64,000 nucleotides of DNA from Bacillus sp. EB106-08-02-XG196. GTDB taxonomy: Bacteria; Bacillota; Bacilli; Bacillales; Cytobacillaceae. The stretch spans positions 248,001 through 312,000 of the forward strand of contig NZ_JABWSY010000004.1 in assembly GCF_013396335.1 (NCBI RefSeq), read 5' to 3'. Under the pieces are notes generated by a model that did no database searches, was not told where the DNA came from, and was given only the letters and a program-made list of their open reading frames with translations. Shown piece by piece: positions 9,322 to 18,059 of the stretch; position 1 is the stretch's first letter, and every line of letters starts with the position of its first letter. Position numbers and translations under genes: made by a program.

Positions 9322-12298
9322 CCTGGTTCACTCCTTCCCACGGTTCTGTAATGATTGGTACATCCAAGGGATTCAATACCTTATTATTGTTATCAATAAG
9401 ATTAAACTCCGATTGCTTTCTATTTAACTCACGGCTTATCGCTTTGATGGCTTTTTCCAATTCAATCCTAGGAACTCCGCCTTCGAGGACTGTTTGGTTC
9501 CAGGCAAATTCTAATTGCCTTGTGGTCATATATCCTCCAGGAACGTTCGCAATATCCTTCACCCATTGCCATTGTTCTAAAATGGCTTGTAAATCAGGTT
9601 CCCTCCAAGGCATTTTACTAAATGCCTGAACATTAGCTGAATTCCATCTAAATGTCTCCCCACGAAATTGTTCGAGATTTAGGCCATATTCCGTTTGAAC
9701 CTCTGGAGACGAATACCACTTAATGAACTCCCATGCAAGACTCTGTTTTTCTTCAGACGTATCGTTAAACAGCATCATGCTCGTCGTGTCAACTCCCGTT
9801 CCCCCAGCCCAGCGGACATTCTCGCCTGATTCATTGATATGTCCAGGAATTGGTGCGATACCCCATGTGTCCAGAATTTCTGGGGCAGCAACGAGCAATT
9901 GCATATATTGGTTAAAATCTGCTATGCCGATAGGAAATGTTCCTTTCCGGAATTGTTGATAAAAGCTTTGAACCTGTCGATCCATTCCATGCAAATTAAA
10001 GAGATTTGTCCACTCCTCAAACGCCTGAAAAGCCTCAGGCTGGTCTAACCCTGTCTTCAATCCGTCAGCCGTATATAATTCAACATCATTTTGATAAAGC
10101 ATATAGGAAAAATCTTTTGGATCAACAAAAAAATTCAGGTGATTTTGCAATAATGTCGGAAGCATTTCATAGACATCTTCCCATGTTTCAGGCACCTCTA
10201 ATTGAAGTTGATCCAAGATATCTTTTCGATAAAATAACACTTTAAAATTAATTGTTTCTGGAATACCGTAGGTTCCCCCATCGTAATAGTAAGGAAGCAT
10301 TGTACCTGGTGCATATTGTTTCAATAATTCCTCTGCACCCGGCATGGTTGAAATATCTTTAGCTGCTCCACGAACGGCCATTTCAAATGGCATCCCGCTT
10401 GGAACACCCAAGGCAACATCTGGCATGATACCCGCAGCTTTTGCCAATATTAATAAATTCGTATCTTGTATTAAGTTCACGTTTACCTTAATACCATATT
10501 TAGGTGTAAATTGTTGGTTTGCCAGCTGTTGAAGCTCTTCTGCATAATCTCTTCCCCACATCATCCAAACATTTAATTCTTTGTCTGATTGCTGCTCTAA
10601 TTGATTTTGATCAGAAAAGGAGTAGAGTAAAGAATTAAAAGTCCCATTTATTTTCTCGAACCAATTTGCCGTCATAGGAGGAAATTCTGTCTTGTCTGGA
10701 GCAATGAAAAACTTGTCTACCTGCAATGGACTATTCATTAATTCCTGTCTCTGAGTTTCCAGTTTATCTTGCAATGCGCCTATTCTTACTTGGCTATTAG
10801 GAATTTCACCGGGTTCCTCCAGCAAGAAGGAGATATCTTGAATAATTGATTCCAAGGCTTGGGAGACATTGCTTTGTTCACCATTTATCTCTAACATTTG
10901 TTTGGCTATTTTTTCAAACTGTTTCTTCATTGTTTTTAATTGGTCAAGCAATCCTGGAAGCTCTTCCTCTACATTCCAGACTCTAAACTGATCCTCTTGG
11001 TTACCTGAGGCAAGCCGAAGTTCTTGTGATATCGCTCTGATTTCATTGGCTAATTCGTCCATCTGAGCAACTAACGGTACAAACGGTTCATAGGTTGCTT
11101 CAAGTGAAAGGGTATGCTTACCTTTATCTAAATAAAAGGAATAAGGGCTTCCATTTTTTTCATTAAGAATAATCTCTTGCCATCCTGTGGCATATGAAAT
11201 TTGATAATGCTTCATTTCTTCAAAAGGTATTTGTCCATCAATATAAATCGTTCTGAAGGTAGATAAATTTTTCCTGAAATTTTGAAGTCCACGAAATCCA
11301 ATCTTGTAGATTCCATTTTCAGGAACTTCAAATTCCCAAGTAACAGCCTGTCCGCCTTGATACCAGTTCGCGCCACCCAATGTATTAAACTTAATCATTT
11401 TTAGTGATTTCGGTGTGGTTAAAGGGTCACGGTCATATTGAACTTGAATAGAGGTGGAATTCTTCTTGTTAAACTTTTCGGCTTCAATGGTAATGAACTT
11501 CCCAGATTTTGAGGAATTTGAAGGATATGTTTCCTTTACATCCTGATAAGTCTTGGATGATTCTGGTGATTTAATCTCAACGGATTTCAGGGCAATCGAG
11601 TCCCTTAGGACTTGTAAACGAATACTATTTTCTCCCTTTTTCAAATGAAACAATAACGGTTCAACATTTACACCCCCCGAATCGCGAAGTGCTTCAGTCT
11701 TCCATCCCGTTACTTCTTTTACAAGTGACCTAATTTGGTTCCCATTGTCATCATATTGGGGCTTCTCATCGCGAAATTCCCTTTTTAGCTCTATGGATCG
11801 GGATTCCCTATATGGATAAGAACCATTAAGCTGGACATTAAAGATCACTGATTGCCTAGTACCTCCATCCGCTTGTAATAAGGGGGTATATTCCAACGCA
11901 ATTTCATATAATCCCTCATTCTGAACATCAACAAGATATTCCACCCAGCCCGTTGGTTTTGACCAAAGTAATACATTATCTTTTCCGCCATAAGATTCTA
12001 AAGTAACACCAGCATCAGTGGATTTATTTGAAAAGCTGCCCGCTTCTATTTGCAAATTGTCGGTCCCTTGATTTACCCCTTCACTTTTCCACTTTTGTTC
12101 CATTTCGTGGTAATAAGGCTCCAGATTCCTTTCAAATGTGCCTGTACTCGCAGTTTCCTTTGTATTCTTATTCTCATCAGCGTATACGGTCTGACTTTGA
12201 TTGTTAGAAAAAGGCAACATTGTACTTATGATTAAAACGATAATTAAACCAATACATAGTAATCTCTTACTATGTGACTTCTGAATTTGTTGTGCCAT
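9311..12298 (-). CDS. Large extracellular solute-binding protein fused to carbohydrate-binding-like domains
   Basis: At 995 residues this is more than twice the usual length of family 1 sugar-binding proteins. It has a signal peptide or anchor at 1-41 (ending TVYA) with no lipobox cysteine. Two beta-rich jelly-roll-like domains (about 70-240 and 265-410, each with CBM6-like WEFEVPENGIYKIGF style strands) and a helical, probably coiled-coil linker (about 415-530) follow. A typical solute-binding domain (about 545-960, with motifs such as MPDVALGVPSGMPFE and LAWEFIKWYSSPEVQ) comes last. The gene lies between the ATPase and the permease genes. The added domains suggest capture of a polymer or long oligosaccharide before delivery to the binding domain. 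That function is inferred. Confidence 0.85.
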   Translation of the reverse strand: MAQQIQKSHSKRLLCIGLIIVLIISTMLPFSNNQSQTVYADENKNTKETASTGTFERNLEPYYHEMEQKWKSEGVNQGTDNLQIEAGSFSNKSTDAGVTLESYGGKDNVLLWSKPTGWVEYLVDVQNEGLYEIALEYTPLLQADGGTRQSVIFNVQLNGSYPYRESRSIELKREFRDEKPQYDDNGNQIRSLVKEVTGWKTEALRDSGGVNVEPLLFHLKKGENSIRLQVLRDSIALKSVEIKSPESSKTYQDVKETYPSNSSKSGKFITIEAEKFNKKNSTSIQVQYDRDPLTTPKSLKMIKFNTLGGANWYQGGQAVTWEFEVPENGIYKIGFRGLQNFRKNLSTFRTIYIDGQIPFEEMKHYQISYATGWQEIILNEKNGSPYSFYLDKGKHTLSLEATYEPFVPLVAQMDELANEIRAISQELRLASGNQEDQFRVWNVEEELPGLLDQLKTMKKQFEKIAKQMLEINGEQSNVSQALESIIQDISFLLEEPGEIPNSQVRIGALQDKLETQRQELMNSPLQVDKFFIAPDKTEFPPMTANWFEKINGTFNSLLYSFSDQNQLEQQSDKELNVWMMWGRDYAEELQQLANQQFTPKYGIKVNVNLIQDTNLLILAKAAGIMPDVALGVPSGMPFEMAVRGAAKDISTMPGAEELLKQYAPGTMLPYYYDGGTYGIPETINFKVLFYRKDILDQLQLEVPETWEDVYEMLPTLLQNHLNFFVDPKDFSYMLYQNDVELYTADGLKTGLDQPEAFQAFEEWTNLFNLHGMDRQVQSFYQQFRKGTFPIGIADFNQYMQLLVAAPEILDTWGIAPIPGHINESGENVRWAGGTGVDTTSMMLFNDTSEEKQSLAWEFIKWYSSPEVQTEYGLNLEQFRGETFRWNSANVQAFSKMPWREPDLQAILEQWQWVKDIANVPGGYMTTRQLEFAWNQTVLEGGVPRIELEKAIKAISRELNRKQSEFNLIDNNNKVLNPLDVPIITEPWEGVNQDEQ

Positions 12299-12311
12299 CT
12301 TTTCACCCCAT

Positions 12312-13430
12312 TCAAATTGGCAGCAATTTTTCTGTTTTACTGTTAAAAAACAACACCTTATCCATATCTATGGCTACCCTCATCTCTTCGCCTTCCCTAA
12401 ATGGGAATCTAGGGTGGGCACGGACCGTAAATGACTCTTTTCCTTGTGTCGAAAGATGATAGTAGTGATCGGAGCCGATAAACTCATTAAATTGTAATAC
12501 CCCTTTCATCGTGGCATGAGGGTATGTATCGAACATTTCCTTTTCAAAACTAAAAAATTCTGGTCTTATCCCCATAATAATGGTGTAACTAAGACCGCGT
12601 TGTTCATTAAACAATTTCGCTTGGCGATCGGTTAACCTAATGCTGAAGGTTTTTGCGGAAAAGGTTAAATAACCGTTTATTTCCTCTAATGTGCCTTCAA
12701 AAAAATTCATAGGCTGATTACCAATAAACTTTGCTACAAAAATATTTTGTGGTTTATTGTATATTTGCTGAGGAGTATCCACCTGCTGAATGATTCCTTT
12801 ATTCATAACAACAATTCGATCTCCCATCGTCATAGCTTCGATTTGATCGTGGGTAACATAAATCGTTGTTACTCCCATCGTCCGATGCAGCCTAATTATC
12901 TCAGCTCTCATCTGAACACGCAGTTTAGCATCTAAATTAGACAATGGCTCATCCATTAAAAATGCCTGTGGCTGTCGCACGATTGCCCTCCCTAAAGCAA
13001 CACGCTGTCTCTGACCGCCGCTTAGTTCTCTTGGTTTACGATTAAGAAAGTTACCTATTTCCAGTACGTCTGCTGCTCGTTTCACCGCTGCTTCAATTTC
13101 ATGTTTTGGTATCTTTCGAATCCGGAGCCCAAAAGCGATATTTTCATAGACTGTCAAATTAGGATATAAAGCATAGTTTTGGAATACCATCGAGATATCT
13201 CTATCCTTTGGCGGATAATTATTCACCAAGGTATCCCCAATATAAATCTCACCTTCAGAAATATCCTCAAGTCCTGCGACCATTCTAAGAGTCGTCGACT
13301 TCCCGCACCCAGAAGGGCCTAAAAATACTAAAAACTCTTCATCTTCAATTTCCATATTAAAATTATCTACTGCAAGTTCTTTGAATTTACCGTACCGTTT
13401 CGTAACATTATTCAACAAAATTCTTGCCAA
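12312..13430 (-). CDS. Sugar ABC transporter ATP-binding protein, MsmX/UgpC/MalK type
   Basis: This is a 372-residue ATPase with Walker A GPSGCGKST, signature LSGGQRQRVALGR, Walker B AFLMDEPLSNLDAKLR, H-loop YVTHDQIEAM and a C-terminal TOBE/OB regulatory region. The TTG at 13430 is chosen because it follows TAGGAGGTTACTTCA; the product then begins MARILLNNVTKRYG. It is the first gene of its transcription unit and the only importer ATPase in the window. In B. subtilis the related MsmX energises several sugar importers. This protein could therefore serve both permease pairs here and the importer at 41-43 kb. Confidence 0.95.
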   Translation of the reverse strand: MARILLNNVTKRYGKFKELAVDNFNMEIEDEEFLVFLGPSGCGKSTTLRMVAGLEDISEGEIYIGDTLVNNYPPKDRDISMVFQNYALYPNLTVYENIAFGLRIRKIPKHEIEAAVKRAADVLEIGNFLNRKPRELSGGQRQRVALGRAIVRQPQAFLMDEPLSNLDAKLRVQMRAEIIRLHRTMGVTTIYVTHDQIEAMTMGDRIVVMNKGIIQQVDTPQQIYNKPQNIFVAKFIGNQPMNFFEGTLEEINGYLTFSAKTFSIRLTDRQAKLFNEQRGLSYTIIMGIRPEFFSFEKEMFDTYPHATMKGVLQFNEFIGSDHYYHLSTQGKESFTVRAHPRFPFREGEEMRVAIDMDKVLFFNSKTEKLLPI

Positions 13431-13476
13431 TGAAGTAACCTCCTAAGACAAAGTTTTCCAATATTTGATATTTTTT

Positions 13477-13509
13477 ATTTTACATATCTTTGTGTGAATA
13501 TAGTGTGAA
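13477..13509 (-). promoter_or_regulatory. Tandem TTCACA site and -10 box upstream of the ATPase operon
   Basis: Read on the minus strand this is TTCACA-N5-TTCACA (plus-strand TGTGAA at 13504 and 13493), then 10 bases, then TAAAAT (13477-13482). The 11-bp repeat period and its place in the -35 region match activator sites of OmpR/PhoB-family regulators. The same arrangement with the same spacings occurs upstream of the binding-protein gene at 14979. The binding protein is inferred to be the response regulator at 16.1-16.8 kb. Confidence 0.6.
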
Positions 13510-13581
13510 AATTAGAGAAAGGCGACACTCTGAGGTTAGATTCGGACTGATCTATAAATCTTTAAAATACTTAAAAGGAAA

Positions 13582-13605
13582 CTCTGCAATGATAACCATG
13601 CAGAG
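13582..13605 (-). terminator. Intrinsic terminator after the 440-residue binding protein
   Basis: Seven-base arms CTCTGCA/TGCAGAG enclose a 10-base loop, and the minus strand continues as TTTCCTTTT. It separates the binding-protein transcript from the ATPase operon, which has its own promoter just downstream. Confidence 0.6.
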
Positions 13606-13656
13606 CCTCCGTTCATTTTAATTTTTTTTGCTTCTTCATCTTGAGTAAAAGGTGAT

Positions 13657-14979
13657 TTACTCTGATTCCATTTGTGTTCGTACATTTTCCTCAGCTGTTT
13701 CTTGAAGAATACGTAAAAACTCATTGATATCTTTTCCGGAGTTAACATATTCGATAGGAGCTGTCCATAAAACATCGTCACTGTATTTCGCACTCTTTTC
13801 TGGACCAGTTGCATATTGATGAATAAATAGTGATTCAAGATTTTTTTCATGGAACTCTGGTTTATTCTCAGCATACGCAGTATGAATATCTGGATTTACT
13901 AGCACTGAAGCTCCACCATCTTTTGACATTTCCAACTGTACTTCGTCAGAGAATAAATATTCGATAACCTCTAATGCTGCTTCCTTATGTTCACTTGGTG
14001 CAGTAATGGCATGTCCATTGCCATTTGGTGCAGGGGCAATTCCTTCCAAACCTTCCCATACAGGGAAAGACACAATATCAACATTCTCCTGTGCTAACCA
14101 GCCATGGTGAGTCTTGGCAGGTGCCATGGCAACGTTGCCTTCACCGAATGCTGCTCCCCAGTTATGAAGAAGACTGCCAGGCTCCTCTGCAGGGTAATTT
14201 CCTGGAATGGAAGTGACTGCTTTCACCATTTCCAAATATCTTCTATATGCTTCTGATCCTGTTATTAATACTTCGTTTGTTTCTGGATCAACTGAATTTT
14301 GACTAAATTGAGTATAGGCATCATAAGGAACGTCAAGATCCAATCCTCGGTACTGTACACCATTCATTTCACGTGTTAATTCTTTGGCTAGTTCCGTTAC
14401 TTCTTCCCATGTCATATTATCAGTTGGATAATCTACACCAAGAATATCGAAAACATCCTTGTTATAGTGCAGCGAAAAAGTAGCACGGCCAGTTGGAATT
14501 GTATATAATCCACCTTCTTGTTTTGGATCTTGGTTACGTGCAAATTGAATGATTGATGGGTCAAAACGGTCTAAATCAAAGCCTTCTTTTTCCATTAGCT
14601 CATCCATATTGTAAGCCAGGCCAATGTCTTCCAAAAAAGGCGTATGTGTCATGAGACCCATCGTTACGATATCCGGACTCTTTCCTGCTGCTACCAGCTG
14701 TTCAAGGGTTTCAGCATTGTCTGTCCCAGCTTCCTGCACCTCAATTGTGATGTGAGGGAACTTTTTTTCAATATACTTTCCGATACTATTCTGGAAAGTC
14801 TCTTCCCCCCATTGATACGCCCATCTTAATGTAATTTCTTCGGGTTCCGTTTCCTTTTCTTTAGCACCTTTTTTATCATCAGCGTTCGTTGGTGCTGATG
14901 TATTGCTGCAAGCAGCAATTATGGAGAGAGTTAACAATACCGTGAGAACTAAAAACAAAGCTTTCTTCATCTTTTTCAT
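13657..14979 (-). CDS. Extracellular solute-binding lipoprotein (family 1, sugar)
   Basis: This is a 440-residue protein with a lipoprotein signal peptide (lipobox LSIIAAC, lipidated Cys24). The mature protein reads as a standard family 1 sugar-binding protein (WAYQWGEETFQNSIGKYI, ITAPSEHKEAALEVIEYLF). It sits outside the membrane and hands substrate to permeases. It is transcribed alone between a promoter at 15.15 kb and a terminator at 13.6 kb, as high-abundance binding proteins often are. Whether it serves the first or the second permease pair cannot be told. Confidence 0.92.
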   Translation of the reverse strand: MKKMKKALFLVLTVLLTLSIIAACSNTSAPTNADDKKGAKEKETEPEEITLRWAYQWGEETFQNSIGKYIEKKFPHITIEVQEAGTDNAETLEQLVAAGKSPDIVTMGLMTHTPFLEDIGLAYNMDELMEKEGFDLDRFDPSIIQFARNQDPKQEGGLYTIPTGRATFSLHYNKDVFDILGVDYPTDNMTWEEVTELAKELTREMNGVQYRGLDLDVPYDAYTQFSQNSVDPETNEVLITGSEAYRRYLEMVKAVTSIPGNYPAEEPGSLLHNWGAAFGEGNVAMAPAKTHHGWLAQENVDIVSFPVWEGLEGIAPAPNGNGHAITAPSEHKEAALEVIEYLFSDEVQLEMSKDGGASVLVNPDIHTAYAENKPEFHEKNLESLFIHQYATGPEKSAKYSDDVLWTAPIEYVNSGKDINEFLRILQETAEENVRTQMESE

Positions 14980-15130
14980 GATTAGGATTACCCCCTTTGA
15001 GTTATAAGGAAATTTTTAAAAATAATTACTAAAATAAAACAAGCAGCGATAAATCTTTTAACCTCCTCCCAATTCCAACCATTATTTTTTTGGCAATTCA
15101 CTAGTGGCCCTTGCCTTATTCGCTTCCATA

Positions 15131-15144
15131 TGTAAGCGCATACC
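15131..15144 (-). promoter_or_regulatory. Candidate cre (CcpA) site
   Basis: TGTAAGCGCATACC matches the cre consensus WTGNNARCGNWWWCAW, including its flanks, at all but one position. It lies just downstream of the -10 box at 15148-15153, so bound CcpA would block initiation. This suggests glucose repression of the binding-protein gene. Confidence 0.5.
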
Positions 15145-15147
15145 AAG

Positions 15148-15180
15148 ATACTACTCTATAACTTGTGAATTTAGTGTGAA
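15148..15180 (-). promoter_or_regulatory. Tandem TTCACA site and -10 box upstream of the binding-protein gene
   Basis: On the minus strand there are TTCACA half-sites 11 bp apart (plus-strand TGTGAA at 15175 and 15164), 10 bases, then TAGTAT (15148-15153). The layout is identical to the one upstream of the ATPase gene. The upper half-site is also part of an interrupted palindrome, GTGAA-AA-TTCAC (15176-15187 region). Confidence 0.6.
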
Positions 15181-15234
15181 AATTCACTCTATAACTAATT
15201 CGCTATTAAAATGGGTATTTTCACTCATATTTAC

Positions 15235-16029
15235 TTAAGCAGCCTTAACACCATTAGTCAGCTTATTCCTAGTTCTGCACAATATGGTCATAAATAAGGT
15301 TTGAACCACACTCATAACATACCCATAAGCAAATACTGATCCTGCCATCATCAATGGTCCCCAGAACCAATGAATGAGGAAGCTAATCAAACTGGATGTT
15401 ATATACATAATTAAAATGAGAGAAAATGAAACGAACAGAGAGTTTTTAAGATATCCTCTGCTCAATTTCAATGCTGCTGTAATACTTACACGGTCCACTA
15501 CAATGGTGAATTCCAAATAAATGAACAAGATCCGTAAACTTATAAAAAAAACAAGCGCAGCAAAAATCCCAATCATATTAAACATCAGAACTAAAAAACT
15601 AGTAACAGCAATTTTGCCAAAAAATATAATGATTCCTAGAAAAATAAATTGCAGCCAACTTTTTTTCCCAGCATGAAAGAATTGTGATAAGTTAAAATTC
15701 TTTTCACTGACGATGGAATACAAGTAATGAATGTATCCACCTTGAAGAAAGGCCCCTATGACGATCATTATTATGACAATCAGCCAGGTATAGGCTGCTA
15801 GATTAGGACTATTTAAGAGATCAATATTATTCGCGAACAGCGGAATATTCGAGACATGACTGGCAGAAGGCAGTCCCATTTCTAAAATTAACCGAATGGA
15901 CGTCCTCTCTTTACCATCCATACCGACAATCGACCAGCCTATTACAAATGCAAGCAAATCATACAGTATCGGAAACAAAATGAGAGTGATATGGTGGTGA
16001 ACTTTCCTGAATGCATAAACAAGTAACAT
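15235..16029 (-). CDS. Polytopic membrane protein of unknown function
   Basis: This is a 264-residue, very hydrophobic protein with about six membrane spans (around 12-37, 77-104, 124-150, 155-180, 196-222 and 226-250). GGAGGG supports the start. I recognise no family. It lies 53 bp after the response-regulator gene and upstream of the binding-protein gene. It may be a membrane partner that signals to the kinase-less regulator, or an ordinary membrane protein. There is no kinase motif in it. Confidence 0.75.
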   Translation of the reverse strand: MLLVYAFRKVHHHITLILFPILYDLLAFVIGWSIVGMDGKERTSIRLILEMGLPSASHVSNIPLFANNIDLLNSPNLAAYTWLIVIIMIVIGAFLQGGYIHYLYSIVSEKNFNLSQFFHAGKKSWLQFIFLGIIIFFGKIAVTSFLVLMFNMIGIFAALVFFISLRILFIYLEFTIVVDRVSITAALKLSRGYLKNSLFVSFSLILIMYITSSLISFLIHWFWGPLMMAGSVFAYGYVMSVVQTLFMTILCRTRNKLTNGVKAA

Positions 16030-16082
16030 GAAAACCCTCCAACTCTTATTTCTAATGGTTCGTTCAACCCTTAAATAATAAA

Positions 16083-16823
16083 TTAAGAGCTTTCGGCTAA
16101 AAGTCCGGAACTTTCGATTATTGGGGCCTGATCGACTAGACAGTTGAATTTATACCCCGCTCCTGTTTTTGTGACGATATATTTAGGAGTACGCGGGTTT
16201 TTCTCCAGTTTTTTCCTTAAATTTTTTATATGTGCATCCATTGTCCGCCCATCACCAATAAAACGGTACCCTTGAACAATATAGGACAAGTCTTGCCTGC
16301 TAAATACTTTTCCAGGTTTTTGTGCAAACGCATGCAGGATTTTAAATTCAGTAGATGTTAATTGGACAGATTTCCCTTCCACCTGCACTTCTTGTGTTTC
16401 AAAATTAATCACAAGGCTTTTTTGATTAAAGCAAATCACCTTTTGGCTTTTCTTTGTAAACCTTTCAATTCTCCTAATCAATGCTTTAATCCGTGCCAAT
16501 ACCTCATTAATGCGGATTGGCTTAATAAGATAATCATCTGCTCCGATATTCAGCGCATGGATGATATCTTCTTCTCTCGACCTTGAAGACATAATCAAGA
16601 GCGGTACATTCGTTATTTTTCTAATTTCTTTACAGACTGTATCACTTGGTAACTTCGAAATCATTGGGTCTAAAAGAACTAAATCTACTTTGATCTTTTG
16701 AATTTTCTGCAAAGCTTCTAATCCATCACTGGATGTCAAAACTCTCCAACCCTCGCTTAAGAAACTATTCTTTAAAAGATCTCTACTTAATACATCCTTT
16801 TCGATAATTAGAATATTCATCAT
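16083..16823 (-). CDS. OmpR/PhoB-family response regulator
   Basis: This is a DNA-binding response regulator of about 246 residues. The receiver domain has the acidic pocket (IIEKD), the phospho-acceptor in LVLLDP, the serine switch (IMSSRS) and the conserved lysine (LIKPI). The C-terminal winged helix (TSTEFKILHAFAQKPGKVFS, then DAHIKNLRKKLEKNP) is typical of OmpR regulators. An upstream ATG at 16838 is open, but AGGGGG just before 16823 and the usual MNILII start favour the shorter form. No histidine kinase is encoded beside it. It is the likely regulator of the TTCACA tandem sites in this locus. Confidence 0.93.
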   Translation of the reverse strand: MMNILIIEKDVLSRDLLKNSFLSEGWRVLTSSDGLEALQKIQKIKVDLVLLDPMISKLPSDTVCKEIRKITNVPLLIMSSRSREEDIIHALNIGADDYLIKPIRINEVLARIKALIRRIERFTKKSQKVICFNQKSLVINFETQEVQVEGKSVQLTSTEFKILHAFAQKPGKVFSRQDLSYIVQGYRFIGDGRTMDAHIKNLRKKLEKNPRTPKYIVTKTGAGYKFNCLVDQAPIIESSGLLAESS

Positions 16824-16989
16824 AAGCCCCCTAATCAATTAATGTTTGCGTTCCTCTTTATGTTGAGGTAACTTGAAAATAATTTGATACGCATCGAATT
16901 GTAAATATTCTGTTAAATGCTGTCGATTTGATTATAGGATTTCTGAAAAGAAAAGGTCGATATGTAGGTTATCCTTTATGTGTTTTCTT

Positions 16990-17003
16990 TGCTAACGCTT
17001 TCA
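16990..17003 (-). promoter_or_regulatory. Candidate cre site upstream of the response regulator
   Basis: TGCTAACGCTTTCA matches the TGWNANCGNTNWCA consensus at 13 of 14 positions. It lies about 165 bp upstream of the regulator start, in the gap between the YitT terminator and the regulator gene, where no other feature is seen. Confidence 0.35.
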
Positions 17004-17067
17004 ACCCTTTTATAAAATTGTCATTTAAGAATTGCTTTTATGAATGACAATTTTTGATTTTAGGAAC

Positions 17068-17107
17068 AAAAAGGGGAGCCCTATTGAATGGGGGCTCCCC
17101 TTTTTTT
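17068..17107 (-). terminator. Intrinsic terminator of the yitT-like gene
   Basis: A GC-rich hairpin (AAAGGGGAGCCC / GGGGCTCCCCTTT) flanked by A and T runs lies five bases beyond the YitT stop codon. The symmetric A/T runs would let it work in both directions. Confidence 0.85.
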
Positions 17108-17111
17108 GGTA

Positions 17112-17951
17112 TTATGCTTTAGAAATATCAATAAATCCTTCTCCAAATACATCTCGAACATCGTGGATTGCAATAAATGCAGTCGGATCGGTAGCTTGAA
17201 CAATGCGTTTCAGCTTTATGACTTCTTGCTTACTAATTACAATATAAAGAATCTCCTTGGGGGTTTTTGTGTAATAACCATGACCCGAGTAAACAGTTAC
17301 ACCTCTATCCATTGATGTCGTCACCTGTTTGGCAATGTCATTCGGTTTATCAGAAATAATCGTAATGGCCTTTTTCGGATTTAAACCTTCAATCACAAAT
17401 TCCATTACTTTCGTACCTACATAAAGCATAATAATGGTTAACATCAGCTTTTCTGCACCGATGATAAAATAAGATGAGAAGGCAACAAGTAAGTCGAAAA
17501 ACAATAGACCATAGCTAATACTCCATCCTAAATACTTATGTGTAATTCTTGCTAGGATGGTAGTTCCTGCTGATGTTCCTCCAACTCGAATAATGAAGCC
17601 TATTCCAACCCCGATAATTACTCCGCCAAAAATGGCATTCACCATTAATTCATCAGAAGCAATCCTCCAGCCTTCTGTCAAATGAAGAAAAAGCGAATTA
17701 AAAACTACTGCAATGATCGTATAAATCGTCGTGACCTTATTCAAAAATTTGTAACCAACCATTAACAAAAAGGCATTCAATATTAAGCTGACTAAACCTG
17801 GCGACCAGCCAAATAAATAGTAGGCAATTATAGTTATACCCGTAACTCCGCCTTCCCCAAGCTCGTTCGGAATAACAAATAAATTAACACCTAACGCAAA
17901 CAAAAATGCACCAATAATGATAAAAATGATGTCTATCGTCCCTTTTTTCAT
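17112..17951 (-). CDS. YitT family membrane protein (DUF2179)
   Basis: This 279-residue protein has five or six N-terminal membrane spans with the family blocks NLFVIPNELGEGGVTGI and GGTSAGTTILARI. A soluble C-terminal DUF2179 domain follows (about 205-275, KPNDIAKQVTTSMDRGVTV). This fits the YitT/YvjA/YqfU family, usually 280-290 residues and of unknown transport role. It is a single gene with its own terminator. No link to its neighbours is evident. Confidence 0.92.
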   Translation of the reverse strand: MKKGTIDIIFIIIGAFLFALGVNLFVIPNELGEGGVTGITIIAYYLFGWSPGLVSLILNAFLLMVGYKFLNKVTTIYTIIAVVFNSLFLHLTEGWRIASDELMVNAIFGGVIIGVGIGFIIRVGGTSAGTTILARITHKYLGWSISYGLLFFDLLVAFSSYFIIGAEKLMLTIIMLYVGTKVMEFVIEGLNPKKAITIISDKPNDIAKQVTTSMDRGVTVYSGHGYYTKTPKEILYIVISKQEVIKLKRIVQATDPTAFIAIHDVRDVFGEGFIDISKA

Positions 17952-18059
17952 ACACTACCTCACTGCTAATAAAATATAGATTCACACACAGACTCTCATC
18001 ATTATATCGTGGCACATTTAAATCGTACAATAGATTGTTTTATAATAGCAGCTGCTGCC

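Noticed and set aside
13536-13874. Open frame of 112 codons overlapping the end of the binding-protein gene
   Set aside because: It is in another frame of a clear binding-protein gene and extends over that gene's terminator; there is no ribosome site and no recognisable protein pattern.
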